This document shows, piece by piece, positions 1 to 6,717 of a DNA stretch of 12,113 nt (position 1 is the first letter of the stretch; each line of letters begins with the position of its first letter). Both the position numbers and the translations under genes were made by a program. Below the pieces are notes generated by a model. The model worked only from the letters and a program-made list of their open reading frames with translations, made no database searches and was not told the DNA's origin. The stretch covers positions 1-12,113 of the forward strand of contig JALWYR010000220.1 in the NCBI GenBank assembly GCA_027003085.1, given 5' to 3'. The DNA comes from Flavobacteriales bacterium. GTDB lineage: Bacteria; Bacteroidota; Bacteroidia; Flavobacteriales; Flavobacteriaceae.

Positions 1-1616
1 GTATTACTTTGTCCTGTGGTATTTGCCAATAAGCTCTGATAGCCGGTAGCCGTGTTATTGTGTCCGGTGGTGTTGGCAAACAGCGCTTTGGAACCGATGG
101 CCGTATTTTGTATGGCGTGGTAGCTACTTGAAGCACCTTGACCGTTATTATACAATGCCGAATCACCCACGGCAACCAGGTAGCTGCGGTCGGTGTTCCG
201 GAAAAGAGCCCTGGCACCGATGGCTACATTTGTGTTGCCGGTTTCGTTATTATATAAGGCCTCGGAACCATTGGCCGTATTATAGTTTCCGGTGGTATTG
301 CGATATAATGTACTTTTTCCGTTGGCTGTATTATTACTTCCGGTGGTATTGGATGTCATAGCAAAAGTACCATTGGCTGAGTTATAATAACCGGTTGTGT
401 TATTGGATAGTGCAGAATACCCGGATGCAAGATTTCCAGTTCCTACGGTATTGCGATATAAGGCATACGAACCGATGGCTGTATTACTGGCTCCGTCAGT
501 ATTTGCTTGTAAAGCAGAAGTACCTGTCGCTGTATTATCATATCCGTTAGTATTAGCGGAAAGTGCACCATAGCCTGTTGCCGTATTTTCATATCCGGTA
601 GTATTAGCAAAAAGCGCTTTGGAACCTATCGCCGTATTTCTTGTCGCATGATAGGTTTGACTCGCCCCTTCACCATTATGATACAATGCCGAATCACCCA
701 CAGCTACCAAGTTACTACGGTTGGTATTGGAATATAAAGCCTTGGCGCCAATGGCCACGTTTGAATTACCTGTAGTATCTGAACTGAGCGCATAGTAGCC
801 AATAGATGTATTGTTACTCCCACTTGTATTCCAATACATATTATTAACGCCAATACTAACATTATTATGACCTTCATTATTAAACATTAGTGCATATGCC
901 CCAATTGCCACATTTTCGCTACCATTATTAAAAAACAAGGATTGCATACCTATCGCCGTATTATAATATCCGGTAATATTTCCTGAAAGAGCAAATCTAC
1001 CGAATGCGGAATTTCCTTGTCCTACCGTATTGGCCATTAGCGTGAATGGGCCACATGCTGTGTTAAAACTACCACTTGTGTTATTTTTTAAAGCTGATTG
1101 TCCTATTCCAACATTACTGTTTTGGGACTGATCATCATTAATGCCTGCATCAATACCTATAAAAATTGATGAGCCATCGGCGTCGGAACGAGCATCGTAT
1201 AAATCGTCCAATTTGATAGCACCAGCTACTATACCACCCGATGTATCGGCATACTTGGCAAAAGGAACATACTTGAACGCAGTTGTTCCGAAATCCCGGT
1301 ATCCACTACCGGTGTCGATTTCCACTTGCAGGAAATAGTTTCCCATGCTCCAATCAATACTTGAAAAATTACCCGAAACAACCGTACCTTCACCGATATT
1401 CAATACTACAATGCCGTTGGCATCAGTGGTGGCATTTTGGGTTTCCTGGTACACGGAATTGGAACCGTTATCCAATATGGTAAACCTGAAAGTTACCGAT
1501 TGGTTGGCCAAAACACTACCGTTTTCGGTAATGAGCGCTTTGTAGTTAAATCCGTTTTGGGCAAAAACCCCGAAAACGGAAATAAAAAAAACGAGCATTA
1601 AACTTTTGTTTTTCAT
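1..1616 (-). CDS. Large secreted repeat protein, surface/adhesin-like (3' end off window)
   Basis: Open for 538 codons from an ATG at 1616 to the window edge with no stop, so it is C-terminally incomplete. Residues 1-20 are a signal peptide ending in VFAQ. Residues 21-125 resemble the N-terminal domain shared by many Bacteroidota secreted proteins (NYKALITENGSVLANQSVTF, later NIGEGTVVSGNFSSIDWS). From about residue 168 there is a run of roughly 21 repeats, mostly 17 residues, of the form NTAxGxxALxxNTTGxx, similar to the head repeats of trimeric adhesins and tail fibres. Two 25-residue variants (302-326 and 479-503, both containing LVAVGDSALY) mark a longer period of 177 residues. Known relatives often end in a tail-fibre or endosialidase-chaperone domain; that part would be outside the window. 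A surface role is inferred. The gene is monocistronic here, with 5' DNA that is AT-rich. Confidence 0.88.
   Translation of the reverse strand, partial: MKNKSLMLVFFISVFGVFAQNGFNYKALITENGSVLANQSVTFRFTILDNGSNSVYQETQNATTDANGIVVLNIGEGTVVSGNFSSIDWSMGNYFLQVEIDTGSGYRDFGTTAFKYVPFAKYADTSGGIVAGAIKLDDLYDARSDADGSSIFIGIDAGINDDQSQNSNVGIGQSALKNNTSGSFNTACGPFTLMANTVGQGNSAFGRFALSGNITGYYNTAIGMQSLFFNNGSENVAIGAYALMFNNEGHNNVSIGVNNMYWNTSGSNNTSIGYYALSSDTTGNSNVAIGAKALYSNTNRSNLVAVGDSALYHNGEGASQTYHATRNTAIGSKALFANTTGYENTATGYGALSANTNGYDNTATGTSALQANTDGASNTAIGSYALYRNTVGTGNLASGYSALSNNTTGYYNSANGTFAMTSNTTGSNNTANGKSTLYRNTTGNYNTANGSEALYNNETGNTNVAIGARALFRNTDRSYLVAVGDSALYNNGQGASSSYHAIQNTAIGSKALFANTTGHNNTATGYQSLLANTTGQSN
230..761 (-). 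repeat. Higher-order internal repeat of the surface gene (177-residue period)
   Basis: The block starting at residue 286 (base 761) recurs at residue 463 (base 230). Both blocks run: a 16-residue unit (NVAIGAKALYSNTNRS or NVAIGARALFRNTDRS), a 25-residue unit with an eight-residue insertion, then a unit reading NTAIGSKALFANTTG in both. The protein is nearly identical in these units, while the DNA differs at many third codon positions, so this is not a recent duplication. Confidence 0.75.
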
Positions 1617-1717
1617 AGCTAAAAGGTTTTAGAAAAATGTCTTTTGTAAGATAGTAATAAACATCCAAATTTTTATGTCAATTTTTGAAAAATAATAAAT
1701 TGAGACAAATTCCTCTC

Positions 1718-1745
1718 CAAAAGGGTGAAAAAAATCACCCTTTTG
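1718..1745. terminator. Perfect 11-bp hairpin upstream of the surface gene
   Basis: CAAAAGGGTGA (1718-1728) and TCACCCTTTTG (1735-1745) are exact inverse complements separated by six A. On either strand the 3' arm ends in CCCTTTTG, so it could end transcription in both directions. It lies between the GC-rich repeat and the start of the surface gene, where it could insulate that gene from read-through. An operator is an alternative. The T-tract is short, so the terminator call is tentative. Confidence 0.45.
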
Positions 1746-1832
1746 TCATGAAAGATTACAAAAAAAATAACCTTTCATTAAACCTTTCCCGGACAAACCT
1801 ACCTATTCAGGGTGTATATCACGATGAAAACA

Positions 1833-2055
1833 CGCCAGGGATGGGAGCGGTTATGCGGCGTGGGGGCGCGGCATGGTTTGCTGCCGGCGAGCAGGCTCCG
1901 AGGAACCGAGGAGACACCGCAGCCGGCCCTTAGCAAACCGCCGCGGCCCGAGCCGCATTTGAGCGGACAGCCCGACGGCCGCCTCATGATTGCGCCGCCG
2001 GATGAGCCGAAGGCGATAACCGGTGGCTTGCAAGAATGAGAGCGGCCGGGCGCCC
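1833..2055 (+). repeat. GC-rich dispersed repeat, copy 1
   Basis: About 223 bp, much richer in GC than its surroundings, and matched by a second copy at 9856-10071 on the opposite strand. The copies share exact blocks in the same order: 26 bases at the start (1833-1858, containing AGGGATGGGAGCGGTTATGC), 28 bases in the middle (1952-1979, containing TTTGAGCGGACAGCCCGAC), 14 bases (2004-2017, GAGCCGAAGGCGAT) and a terminal palindrome GGGCGCCC (2048-2055) followed by an A-rich tract. The parts between differ in sequence but are similar in length. Conserved blocks with variable stems suggest a structured RNA or a non-autonomous repeat rather than a protein gene. It points towards the terminator at 2071-2101 of the converging operon. 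I do not recognise a named family with certainty. Confidence 0.8.
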
Positions 2056-2070
2056 TAAAAATTATCCTAT

Positions 2071-2101
2071 AAAAAAGCCCGTTTACCACCGGGCAACGGG
2101 C
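2071..2101 (-). terminator. Intrinsic terminator of the gyrB operon
   Basis: On the minus strand GCCCGTT (2101-2095) pairs with AACGGGC (2083-2077) over 7 bp with an 11-base loop, followed at once by six T (2076-2071). It lies 27 bases after the stop of the small lipoprotein gene, the last gene of the operon. Confidence 0.85.
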
Positions 2102-2127
2102 AGAAGTGTTTTCGAAGGCCTGTTCCC

Positions 2128-2265
2128 TTAGGATAGCGCTTCGTGTTGGGTTTGCAAACCTTTGGGTTGGTGGGGCGTGTTTTGCGAACGGCAATCTTCG
2201 TAACTACCGCAGGAGGTTGCCATGAAGTACAAAACCACAAGTCCCAATGCAATGAGTTTTTTCAT
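2128..2265 (-). CDS. Small lipoprotein, 45 residues
   Basis: ATG at 2265, TAA at 2130-2128. The product begins MKKLIALGLVVLYFMATSC: two lysines, a hydrophobic core and a lipobox ATSC with Cys19 as the lipidation site. The mature part is only 27 residues and contains a second cysteine (GSYEDCR, Cys25). It begins 12 bases after the DUF6588 gene stop and is followed by a good terminator, so it is the last gene of the gyrB operon. Small lipoproteins of this kind are common in Bacteroidota and often missed because of length. Function is unknown; it would be membrane-anchored in the envelope. The signal sequence, tight spacing and terminator support a real gene. Confidence 0.75.
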   Translation of the reverse strand: MKKLIALGLVVLYFMATSCGSYEDCRSQNTPHQPKGLQTQHEALS

Positions 2266-2277
2266 AGGTATATAAAT

Positions 2278-3315
2278 TTAAATTCGTATCCCGATGCCGG
2301 CATGGTAGCCGGGGTATTTTTGGAGATTATACTGTGCAAAGATATGCAAAATCCACAAATTGAACCGGATGCCAACAAATCCCTTGTAGTCGTTAACAAC
2401 AAAATGCAAATCCAAAGGGTTGTGAAGCGTTTCGGTTTGCCGGCCTATAACGATGCCGTTGCTATCCACCACGTCGTAGGTAATATCCTTGTCGCCAATG
2501 ATTTGCAAGGACGTCCCGCCGCGGATATATGCCAGTCCGCCGTAGAAGGAAACGATTTTCATTTCCACCGAACCCACGGCCCCAACAGTGAAAGTATTGA
2601 GCCCGTAACGAGCCTCCCAATCGATACTGTCGCGACTGATCCGGACGCCGGAATGCGTGTAAGCCGCATAACCGGCAATACGCACAGTGGATTTAAGACC
2701 AAAATACTGGCCCAGGTCATGTTTGACCCCCACTCCCAAAACGTCGGGACGAATATTCCGGTAGTTTATTTTGGGAAAATAACGTATCATGAGTTCGGTG
2801 TTCATGGGCAAACCAACGCTAAGTTGGACACTTACACCCGGAATTCCGGGTTTGAATCCGTGCAACAAAGAATCCAAATCTTCCTTAAACCCGGGTGGAG
2901 CCGGAAATTCCAATTCGTAATAAGTGCCGGGTACCGAAGCCGGTGATTTCAGCTTGATTTTGAAATCCGTATCGGGACCCACCACCGTAGGTAGTGCCGT
3001 TCCGTCGGGTAAAGGATTACCGGCGGTGTCGAGTACTTGCAAGTGTTCGTATTCGTTCGAGCGGTAAGCAAAATGTTGGAAACGGACGGGTACGGTGGCA
3101 TAATCCGTATTGATTTGTAAAGCCACGTGAAAGGTTTTGAGTGTTTTGGCCCTGTGCGTCCAGCCATCGGCACTGTTGAGTACCATTCCTTCGAAAAGCG
3201 GAAAAGCATAGTGTGCCAAATAGGTATTGGCATCCCTCTTGTAGCTGTCAAAAACCTGTTGGGCTTGCAAATGGGCCGCAAGTCCCACGAACAATAGGAT
3301 GGCAAGCCGGCGCAT
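2278..3315 (-). CDS. DUF6588-family outer-membrane protein
   Basis: 345 residues. I chose the ATG at 3315 because it gives a clean signal peptide (MRRLAILLFVGLAAHLQAQ) and starts 10 bases after the gyrB stop; the frame is open further upstream, but that would run into gyrB and bury the signal peptide. The mature N-terminus has features I associate with DUF6588: FEGMVLNSADGWTHRAKTLK (41-60), a VPVRF strand (75-79) and GVGVKHDLGQYFG (194-206). The last 35 residues alternate polar and hydrophobic positions and end in a beta-strand (YHAGIGIRI), as in outer-membrane barrels. Family members are Bacteroidota proteins of unknown function. It is co-transcribed with gyrB and the small lipoprotein. The family assignment is from memory of the motif pattern. 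Confidence 0.7.
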   Translation of the reverse strand: MRRLAILLFVGLAAHLQAQQVFDSYKRDANTYLAHYAFPLFEGMVLNSADGWTHRAKTLKTFHVALQINTDYATVPVRFQHFAYRSNEYEHLQVLDTAGNPLPDGTALPTVVGPDTDFKIKLKSPASVPGTYYELEFPAPPGFKEDLDSLLHGFKPGIPGVSVQLSVGLPMNTELMIRYFPKINYRNIRPDVLGVGVKHDLGQYFGLKSTVRIAGYAAYTHSGVRISRDSIDWEARYGLNTFTVGAVGSVEMKIVSFYGGLAYIRGGTSLQIIGDKDITYDVVDSNGIVIGRQTETLHNPLDLHFVVNDYKGFVGIRFNLWILHIFAQYNLQKYPGYHAGIGIRI

Positions 3316-3325
3316 AGCTATTTTT

Positions 3326-5296
3326 TTAGATATCGATATTGGCGTAAATGGCATTTTTTTCGATAAACTCACGGCGCGGCGGCACTTCGTCGCCCATGAG
3401 CATGGAAAAGATGCGGTCGGCCTCGGCGGCATTTTCGATGGTAACCTGTTTGAGCACCCGCGTGTCGGGGTTCATGGTGGTTTCCCACAATTGTTCGGCG
3501 TTCATTTCGCCCAGACCTTTATAGCGTTGCACATGGGCGCCTTGGCCGAATTCTTCCAGGAGTTTGTCGCGTTGCTCATCGTTCCAGGCATAGGCCTTTT
3601 TGTTGCCTTTTTTAACCAGGTAGAGGGGCGGTTGGGCCAAATAGACGTGTCCGCCTTCGATGAGCTCGCGCATGTAGCGGAAAAAGAAAGTCAGAATCAA
3701 AGTGGAAATGTGGCTCCCGTCCACATCGGCGTCGGTCATGATGATCACTTTGTTGTAGCGCAGTTTTTCCAAGTTCAGGGCTTTACTGTCTTCTTCCGTA
3801 CCTATGGAAACGCCCAGGGCGGTAAAAATATTGCGAATTTCTTCGTTTTCGAAAACCCGGTGTTGCAGGGCTTTTTCCACGTTGAGGATTTTACCGCGAA
3901 GCGGTAAAATGGCCTGGAAGTTGCGGTCGCGGCCTTGCTTGGCGGTTCCACCGGCCGAATCACCCTCCACCAGGAACAGTTCGCAACGTTCGGCATCGGT
4001 TTCCGAGCAGTCGGCCAGTTTACCGGGCAGTCCGGCGCCACTCATCACGGTTTTGCGCTGCACCATTTCGCGGGCTTTGCGGGCGGCATGACGCGCCTGG
4101 GCGGCTAGCACCACTTTGTCTACAATACGCTTGGCATCCTTGGGGTTTTCTTCGAGGAAGTTTTCCAGCATTTCGGATACGGCCTGGCTCACCGGAGCCA
4201 TCACTTCACGGTTACCCAGCTTGGTTTTGGTTTGGCCTTCGAATTGGGGTTCGGCCACTTTGACCGACACCACGGCCGTGAGCCCTTCACGGAAATCGTC
4301 GCTCGAAATTTCGAATTTCAGTTTATCCAAAAGCCCGGTTTTTTCGGCGTATTTTTTGAGCGTGGTGGTCAGTCCGCGACGGAAACCCGTCAGGTGGGTT
4401 CCGCCTTCGTGCGTGTTGATGTTATTAACGTAAGAGTGAATATTTTCGGCAAAGGAATTGTTATAAATCATGGCCACTTCCACCGGAATGCCGTTTTTTT
4501 CGCCTTCCATGTGGATGACCTTGGAAATGATGGGCTCGCGATGGGCATCCAGGAAGCGGACAAATTCTTTCAATCCCTCTTCGCTGTAAAATTCTTCGCG
4601 GCGTGGATTGCCTTCTTCGTCTTTTTCGCGCAAGTCGGTGAGCGATATATGAATACCGCGGTTCAAAAAGGCCAGCTCGCGCAAGCGGGCGGCCAAGGTG
4701 TCGAAATCGAATTCAATGGTTTGTTGAAAAATTTCCTTGTCGGGATGGAATTTGACAAAGGTGCCCGTACGGTCGATTTTGCCTACGGTTTTTACCGGAT
4801 AGAGCGGTTTTCCGCGGCTGTATTCCTGCTGCCATATTTTACCTTCGCGATACACCTTGGCCAAAAGGTGGTCCGACAGGGCATTGACCACCGACACGCC
4901 TACACCGTGCAACCCACCCGATACCTTGTAGCTTCCTTTGTCGAACTTACCGCCGGCGCCTATTTTGGTCATCACCACTTCCAGGGCCGAAACGCCCTCT
5001 TTTTTGTGGATGTCCACCGGAATACCACGTCCGTTGTCTTCGACCGAAACCGAATTATCTTCGTAAATCACCACATCGATCCGGTCGCAATAGCCGGCCA
5101 GGGCTTCGTCGATGGAGTTGTCCACCACTTCGTAAACCAAATGATGCAAGCCGCGGGGGCCCACATCGCCGATATACATGGAAGGCCGCATGCGCACGTG
5201 TTCGATGCCTTCGAGAGCTTGAATGCTGTCGGCCGAATATTGGGAACCGGAAATTTGTTCTTCGTTCAAATTTTGTTTTTGCTCTTCGTTGCTCAT
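3326..5296 (-). CDS. gyrB: DNA gyrase subunit B
   Basis: 656 residues, a normal length for a Bacteroidota GyrB without the long proteobacterial insertion. With GyrA it forms the A2B2 gyrase that introduces negative supercoils using ATP. GHKL ATPase motifs: EVVDNSIDEA (56-65), DNGRGIPV (87-94) and GGLHGVGVSVVNAL (127-140). The transducer segment has the QTKTKLG loop (355-361) carrying the catalytic lysine. The TOPRIM domain has EGDSAGG (444-450) and DADVDGSH (522-529) for magnesium, with PLRGKILNVEKA (465-476) between them. The C-terminal part has QRYKGLGEM (590-598). No key residue is missing. ParE is a possible confusion, but the overall sequence fits GyrB better. A perfect -7 box lies 27 bases upstream, so the gene has its own promoter, and two envelope genes follow in the same operon. 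Confidence 0.97.
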   Translation of the reverse strand: MSNEEQKQNLNEEQISGSQYSADSIQALEGIEHVRMRPSMYIGDVGPRGLHHLVYEVVDNSIDEALAGYCDRIDVVIYEDNSVSVEDNGRGIPVDIHKKEGVSALEVVMTKIGAGGKFDKGSYKVSGGLHGVGVSVVNALSDHLLAKVYREGKIWQQEYSRGKPLYPVKTVGKIDRTGTFVKFHPDKEIFQQTIEFDFDTLAARLRELAFLNRGIHISLTDLREKDEEGNPRREEFYSEEGLKEFVRFLDAHREPIISKVIHMEGEKNGIPVEVAMIYNNSFAENIHSYVNNINTHEGGTHLTGFRRGLTTTLKKYAEKTGLLDKLKFEISSDDFREGLTAVVSVKVAEPQFEGQTKTKLGNREVMAPVSQAVSEMLENFLEENPKDAKRIVDKVVLAAQARHAARKAREMVQRKTVMSGAGLPGKLADCSETDAERCELFLVEGDSAGGTAKQGRDRNFQAILPLRGKILNVEKALQHRVFENEEIRNIFTALGVSIGTEEDSKALNLEKLRYNKVIIMTDADVDGSHISTLILTFFFRYMRELIEGGHVYLAQPPLYLVKKGNKKAYAWNDEQRDKLLEEFGQGAHVQRYKGLGEMNAEQLWETTMNPDTRVLKQVTIENAAEADRIFSMLMGDEVPPRREFIEKNAIYANIDI

Positions 5297-5322
5297 AGGA
5301 GTTTGATATTTTTCAAGTATTA

Positions 5323-5330
5323 CAAATTTA
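5323..5330 (-). promoter_or_regulatory. Promoter -7 box of gyrB
   Basis: The minus strand reads TAAATTTG (5330-5323), a perfect match to the Bacteroidota -7 consensus TAnnTTTG. Transcription would start near 5316, leaving a leader of about 20 bases. A TTTG upstream is 24 bases away rather than the usual 19-21, so the -33 element is uncertain. Confidence 0.6.
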
Positions 5331-5344
5331 CTAAAATTATTCCA

Positions 5345-6247
5345 TTAATGCTTACAAATCCGGCACGTACAATATTTATCAGAAAAATGCCTGAACCCAA
5401 CGATTTTTCCATCTTTTCTATCGAAGCGCGATTGGATTTTTTCGAACAGTTCTTTTTCGCCATTTTCTAGATACCTTCTGACTGCGTAACTACACAAATC
5501 GGCAATTTGAATCATGCCGGTCAATTGTGAATCAACAAAAAGTGGGGTTTCGATAATTTTTTCCACGCTGGTCCATAAGGTGCCACGATGCTGAAAAAAT
5601 TTCATTAACTCGGTAAATCTTTTGGAAACAGTATCATTATTATCATGAATTAATATTCCATAAATTTCAGAATCTTTATTGTTTTTTGAAAGCGTTTTTG
5701 AACGGATTTTCAAGTATTGTTCAAAACGTGAAACCAATTGCTCAAAACTTTGCTCTTCAATGGATTTGGAAGAGATGGACGGATTAAAGTGAACTTTATC
5801 TACTGCCTCTCCGAATATTCTTGCGTCTGCTTGTTTACCAATAAAATCTGCTATTTCATTTATAAAATTCAAGCGTTCATTGTATGTTAAATGTACATAA
5901 TCTTTTGTTTTAATAAAATTCTTTTTTGTTTGTTTTAGTGCTTTTGGGTTTTGTTTTTTTAAGCGATATATTTCTTTTTTACGAAAAATTTCAACTTGAA
6001 TTTTTCTTTGCTGATAACTCAGGTTTTCAAAATTATTAATTTGAGATTGTTCATAGTATTGTCTTAGTATCCAACCGGTATGAATTTCTTTTCCTTGTAA
6101 AAAATATTTATGCTTAATTTTTTCTATTTCCCGATCATAAAATTTCCACTTATGTAATGGAATAACATAACCCAGCAAGACATAATAACTTGTATTTCCC
6201 GGGATTTGAGGAGTTCCGGATTCGTCTATGTAACATAAATAAACCAT
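5345..6247 (-). CDS. DUF3800-family protein (RNase H-like fold predicted)
   Basis: 300 residues. DUF3800 features: the N-terminal YIDESGT (6-12) with acidic residues D8 and E9, a central HDNND (201-205), and a C-terminal helix FVDSQLTGMIQIADLCSYAV with D250. These acidic residues fit the predicted RNase H-like metal site of the family; no biochemical function is established. Members are often found among mobile and defence genes. The middle (about 75-115) is lysine-rich. The extreme C-terminus, CTCRICKH (293-300), has three cysteines and a histidine that could bind a metal. The gene is far more AT-rich than its neighbours (14 G or C in the 60 bases 6001-6060), suggesting horizontal acquisition between crcB and gyrB. 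It has its own promoter and a structured leader. A defence or nuclease role is inference only. Confidence 0.8.
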   Translation of the reverse strand: MVYLCYIDESGTPQIPGNTSYYVLLGYVIPLHKWKFYDREIEKIKHKYFLQGKEIHTGWILRQYYEQSQINNFENLSYQQRKIQVEIFRKKEIYRLKKQNPKALKQTKKNFIKTKDYVHLTYNERLNFINEIADFIGKQADARIFGEAVDKVHFNPSISSKSIEEQSFEQLVSRFEQYLKIRSKTLSKNNKDSEIYGILIHDNNDTVSKRFTELMKFFQHRGTLWTSVEKIIETPLFVDSQLTGMIQIADLCSYAVRRYLENGEKELFEKIQSRFDRKDGKIVGFRHFSDKYCTCRICKH

Positions 6248-6252
6248 ATGAT

Positions 6253-6319
6253 AAAAAAAAAGCGACTGGTTACGGGGAAAATTCCCTTTACGAGACGCTT
6301 AGCGACTCACCCAGACGCT
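6253..6319 (-). promoter_or_regulatory. Structured leader with U-tract ahead of the DUF3800 gene (attenuator or small RNA candidate)
   Basis: On the minus strand four 7-base elements alternate: AGCGTCT (6319-6313), AGTCGCT (6307-6301), AGCGTCT (6299-6293), AGTCGCT (6267-6261). Either kind can pair with the other apart from one U-U mismatch. One fold pairs the first with the second and the third with the fourth; the other pairs the second with the third, and the first with the fourth extended to 9 bases (6319-6311 with 6269-6261). A GGGAA/TTCCC stem sits within the third-to-fourth interval. Eight T follow (6260-6253), just six bases before the DUF3800 ATG. The segment begins exactly where transcription from the promoter at 6323-6354 should start. 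It may also end the crcB transcript. No known riboswitch class is recognised. Confidence 0.6.
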
Positions 6320-6322
6320 ATG

Positions 6323-6354
6323 CAAATATACAAATAATTATTACTTTACACAAA
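6323..6354 (-). promoter_or_regulatory. Promoter for the DUF3800 leader
   Basis: The minus strand has TTTG (6354-6351), 20 bases, then TATATTTG (6330-6323). Both boxes and the spacing match the Bacteroidota consensus (TTTG, 19-21 bases, TAnnTTTG). The -33 box overlaps the last codons of crcB. The predicted start, near 6319-6315, falls on the first base pairs of the folded leader. Confidence 0.75.
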
Positions 6355-6717
6355 CCTGCTCAAATAAAAGCCGAATGCTACCGAAAACAGGCCGATGATC
6401 AGCGATGAGAAAAAGTAGGCCAAAAAACTTTCCCATTGGCCTTGGCGAATAAAATGCAAACTCTCGAACGTAAAGGTGGAAAAGGTGGTAAATCCGCCCA
6501 AAAAACCGATAAGTATGGCCGGTGCCCATTGGGTATTGATCCAATGCCGCGAAATAAAAATACCGGTCAGGAAGCCGATAAAAAAACTCCCCAACACATT
6601 AGCCGAAAAGGTGCCATAGGGCATAAGCAAATCCGCACCATTGAACCATTTGCCCAAATAATACCGGGCCACGCTCCCCAATCCGCCGCCAACAAAAATC
6701 CAAAGTAGCTTATTCAT
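6346..6717 (-). CDS. crcB: Fluoride ion channel CrcB/Fluc
   Basis: 123 residues from the ATG at 6717 (MNKLLWIFVGGG). An in-frame ATG at 6735 would add six residues; I prefer the shorter form because family members start close to the first membrane segment. Fluc proteins are small four-helix membrane proteins that work as antiparallel dimers and let fluoride leave the cytoplasm. Signature segments are present: GGGLGSVARYY near the start, GTFSANVLGSFFIG with the pore asparagine, and GFLGGFTTFSTFTFE in the third helix with the central-sodium and phenylalanine-track region. The start overlaps the end of the upstream SRPBCC gene by eight bases, so translation is probably coupled. No fluoride riboswitch was seen. 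Only one crcB is visible, consistent with a homodimer. Confidence 0.95.
   Translation of the reverse strand: MNKLLWIFVGGGLGSVARYYLGKWFNGADLLMPYGTFSANVLGSFFIGFLTGIFISRHWINTQWAPAILIGFLGGFTTFSTFTFESLHFIRQGQWESFLAYFFSSLIIGLFSVAFGFYLSRFV

Larger units (their letters stand above)
1617..2127. other. Gene-free stretch between surface gene and lipoprotein gene
   Basis: No convincing gene is present; the short frames here are built mostly from the GC-rich repeat. Bases 1617-1832 are AT-rich and hold the hairpin at 1718-1745. A possible minus-strand promoter for the surface gene is TTGACA (1681-1676), 16 bases, then TATTAC (1659-1654), but the second box is a poor match and no clear TAnnTTTG box is in place. 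Bases 1833-2055 are the dispersed repeat and 2071-2101 the terminator of the gyrB operon. Confidence 0.6.

Noticed and set aside
1..1616. Considered as a CRISPR-like or simple tandem DNA repeat because of its periodicity.
   Set aside because: The period is 51 bases at the codon level with variable DNA and one open frame, so it is a repeat protein gene.
1812..2039. A plus-strand frame sharing peptides RQGWERLCG and PHLSGQPDG with a minus-strand frame at 9922-10155.
   Set aside because: The shared peptides fall exactly on the DNA-identical blocks of the dispersed repeat; between them the frames have nothing in common, so this is DNA repeat identity, not a protein family.
2143..2946. A 267-codon plus-strand frame.
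   Set aside because: It runs antisense across the small lipoprotein and DUF6588 genes, which have signal peptides and operon spacing; no recognisable domain.
3316..3432. Upstream extension of the DUF6588 frame to an ATG at 3432.
   Set aside because: It would overlap the end of gyrB by about 107 bases and place 39 residues before a clean signal peptide.
4232..5470. A 412-codon plus-strand frame opposite gyrB.
   Set aside because: It is the antisense of gyrB, whose ATPase and TOPRIM motifs are intact; long antisense frames are common opposite GC-rich genes.
6253..6319. Considered as a tRNA or a known fluoride riboswitch near crcB.
   Set aside because: No cloverleaf or anticodon arm fits, and the segment lies downstream of crcB rather than in its leader.
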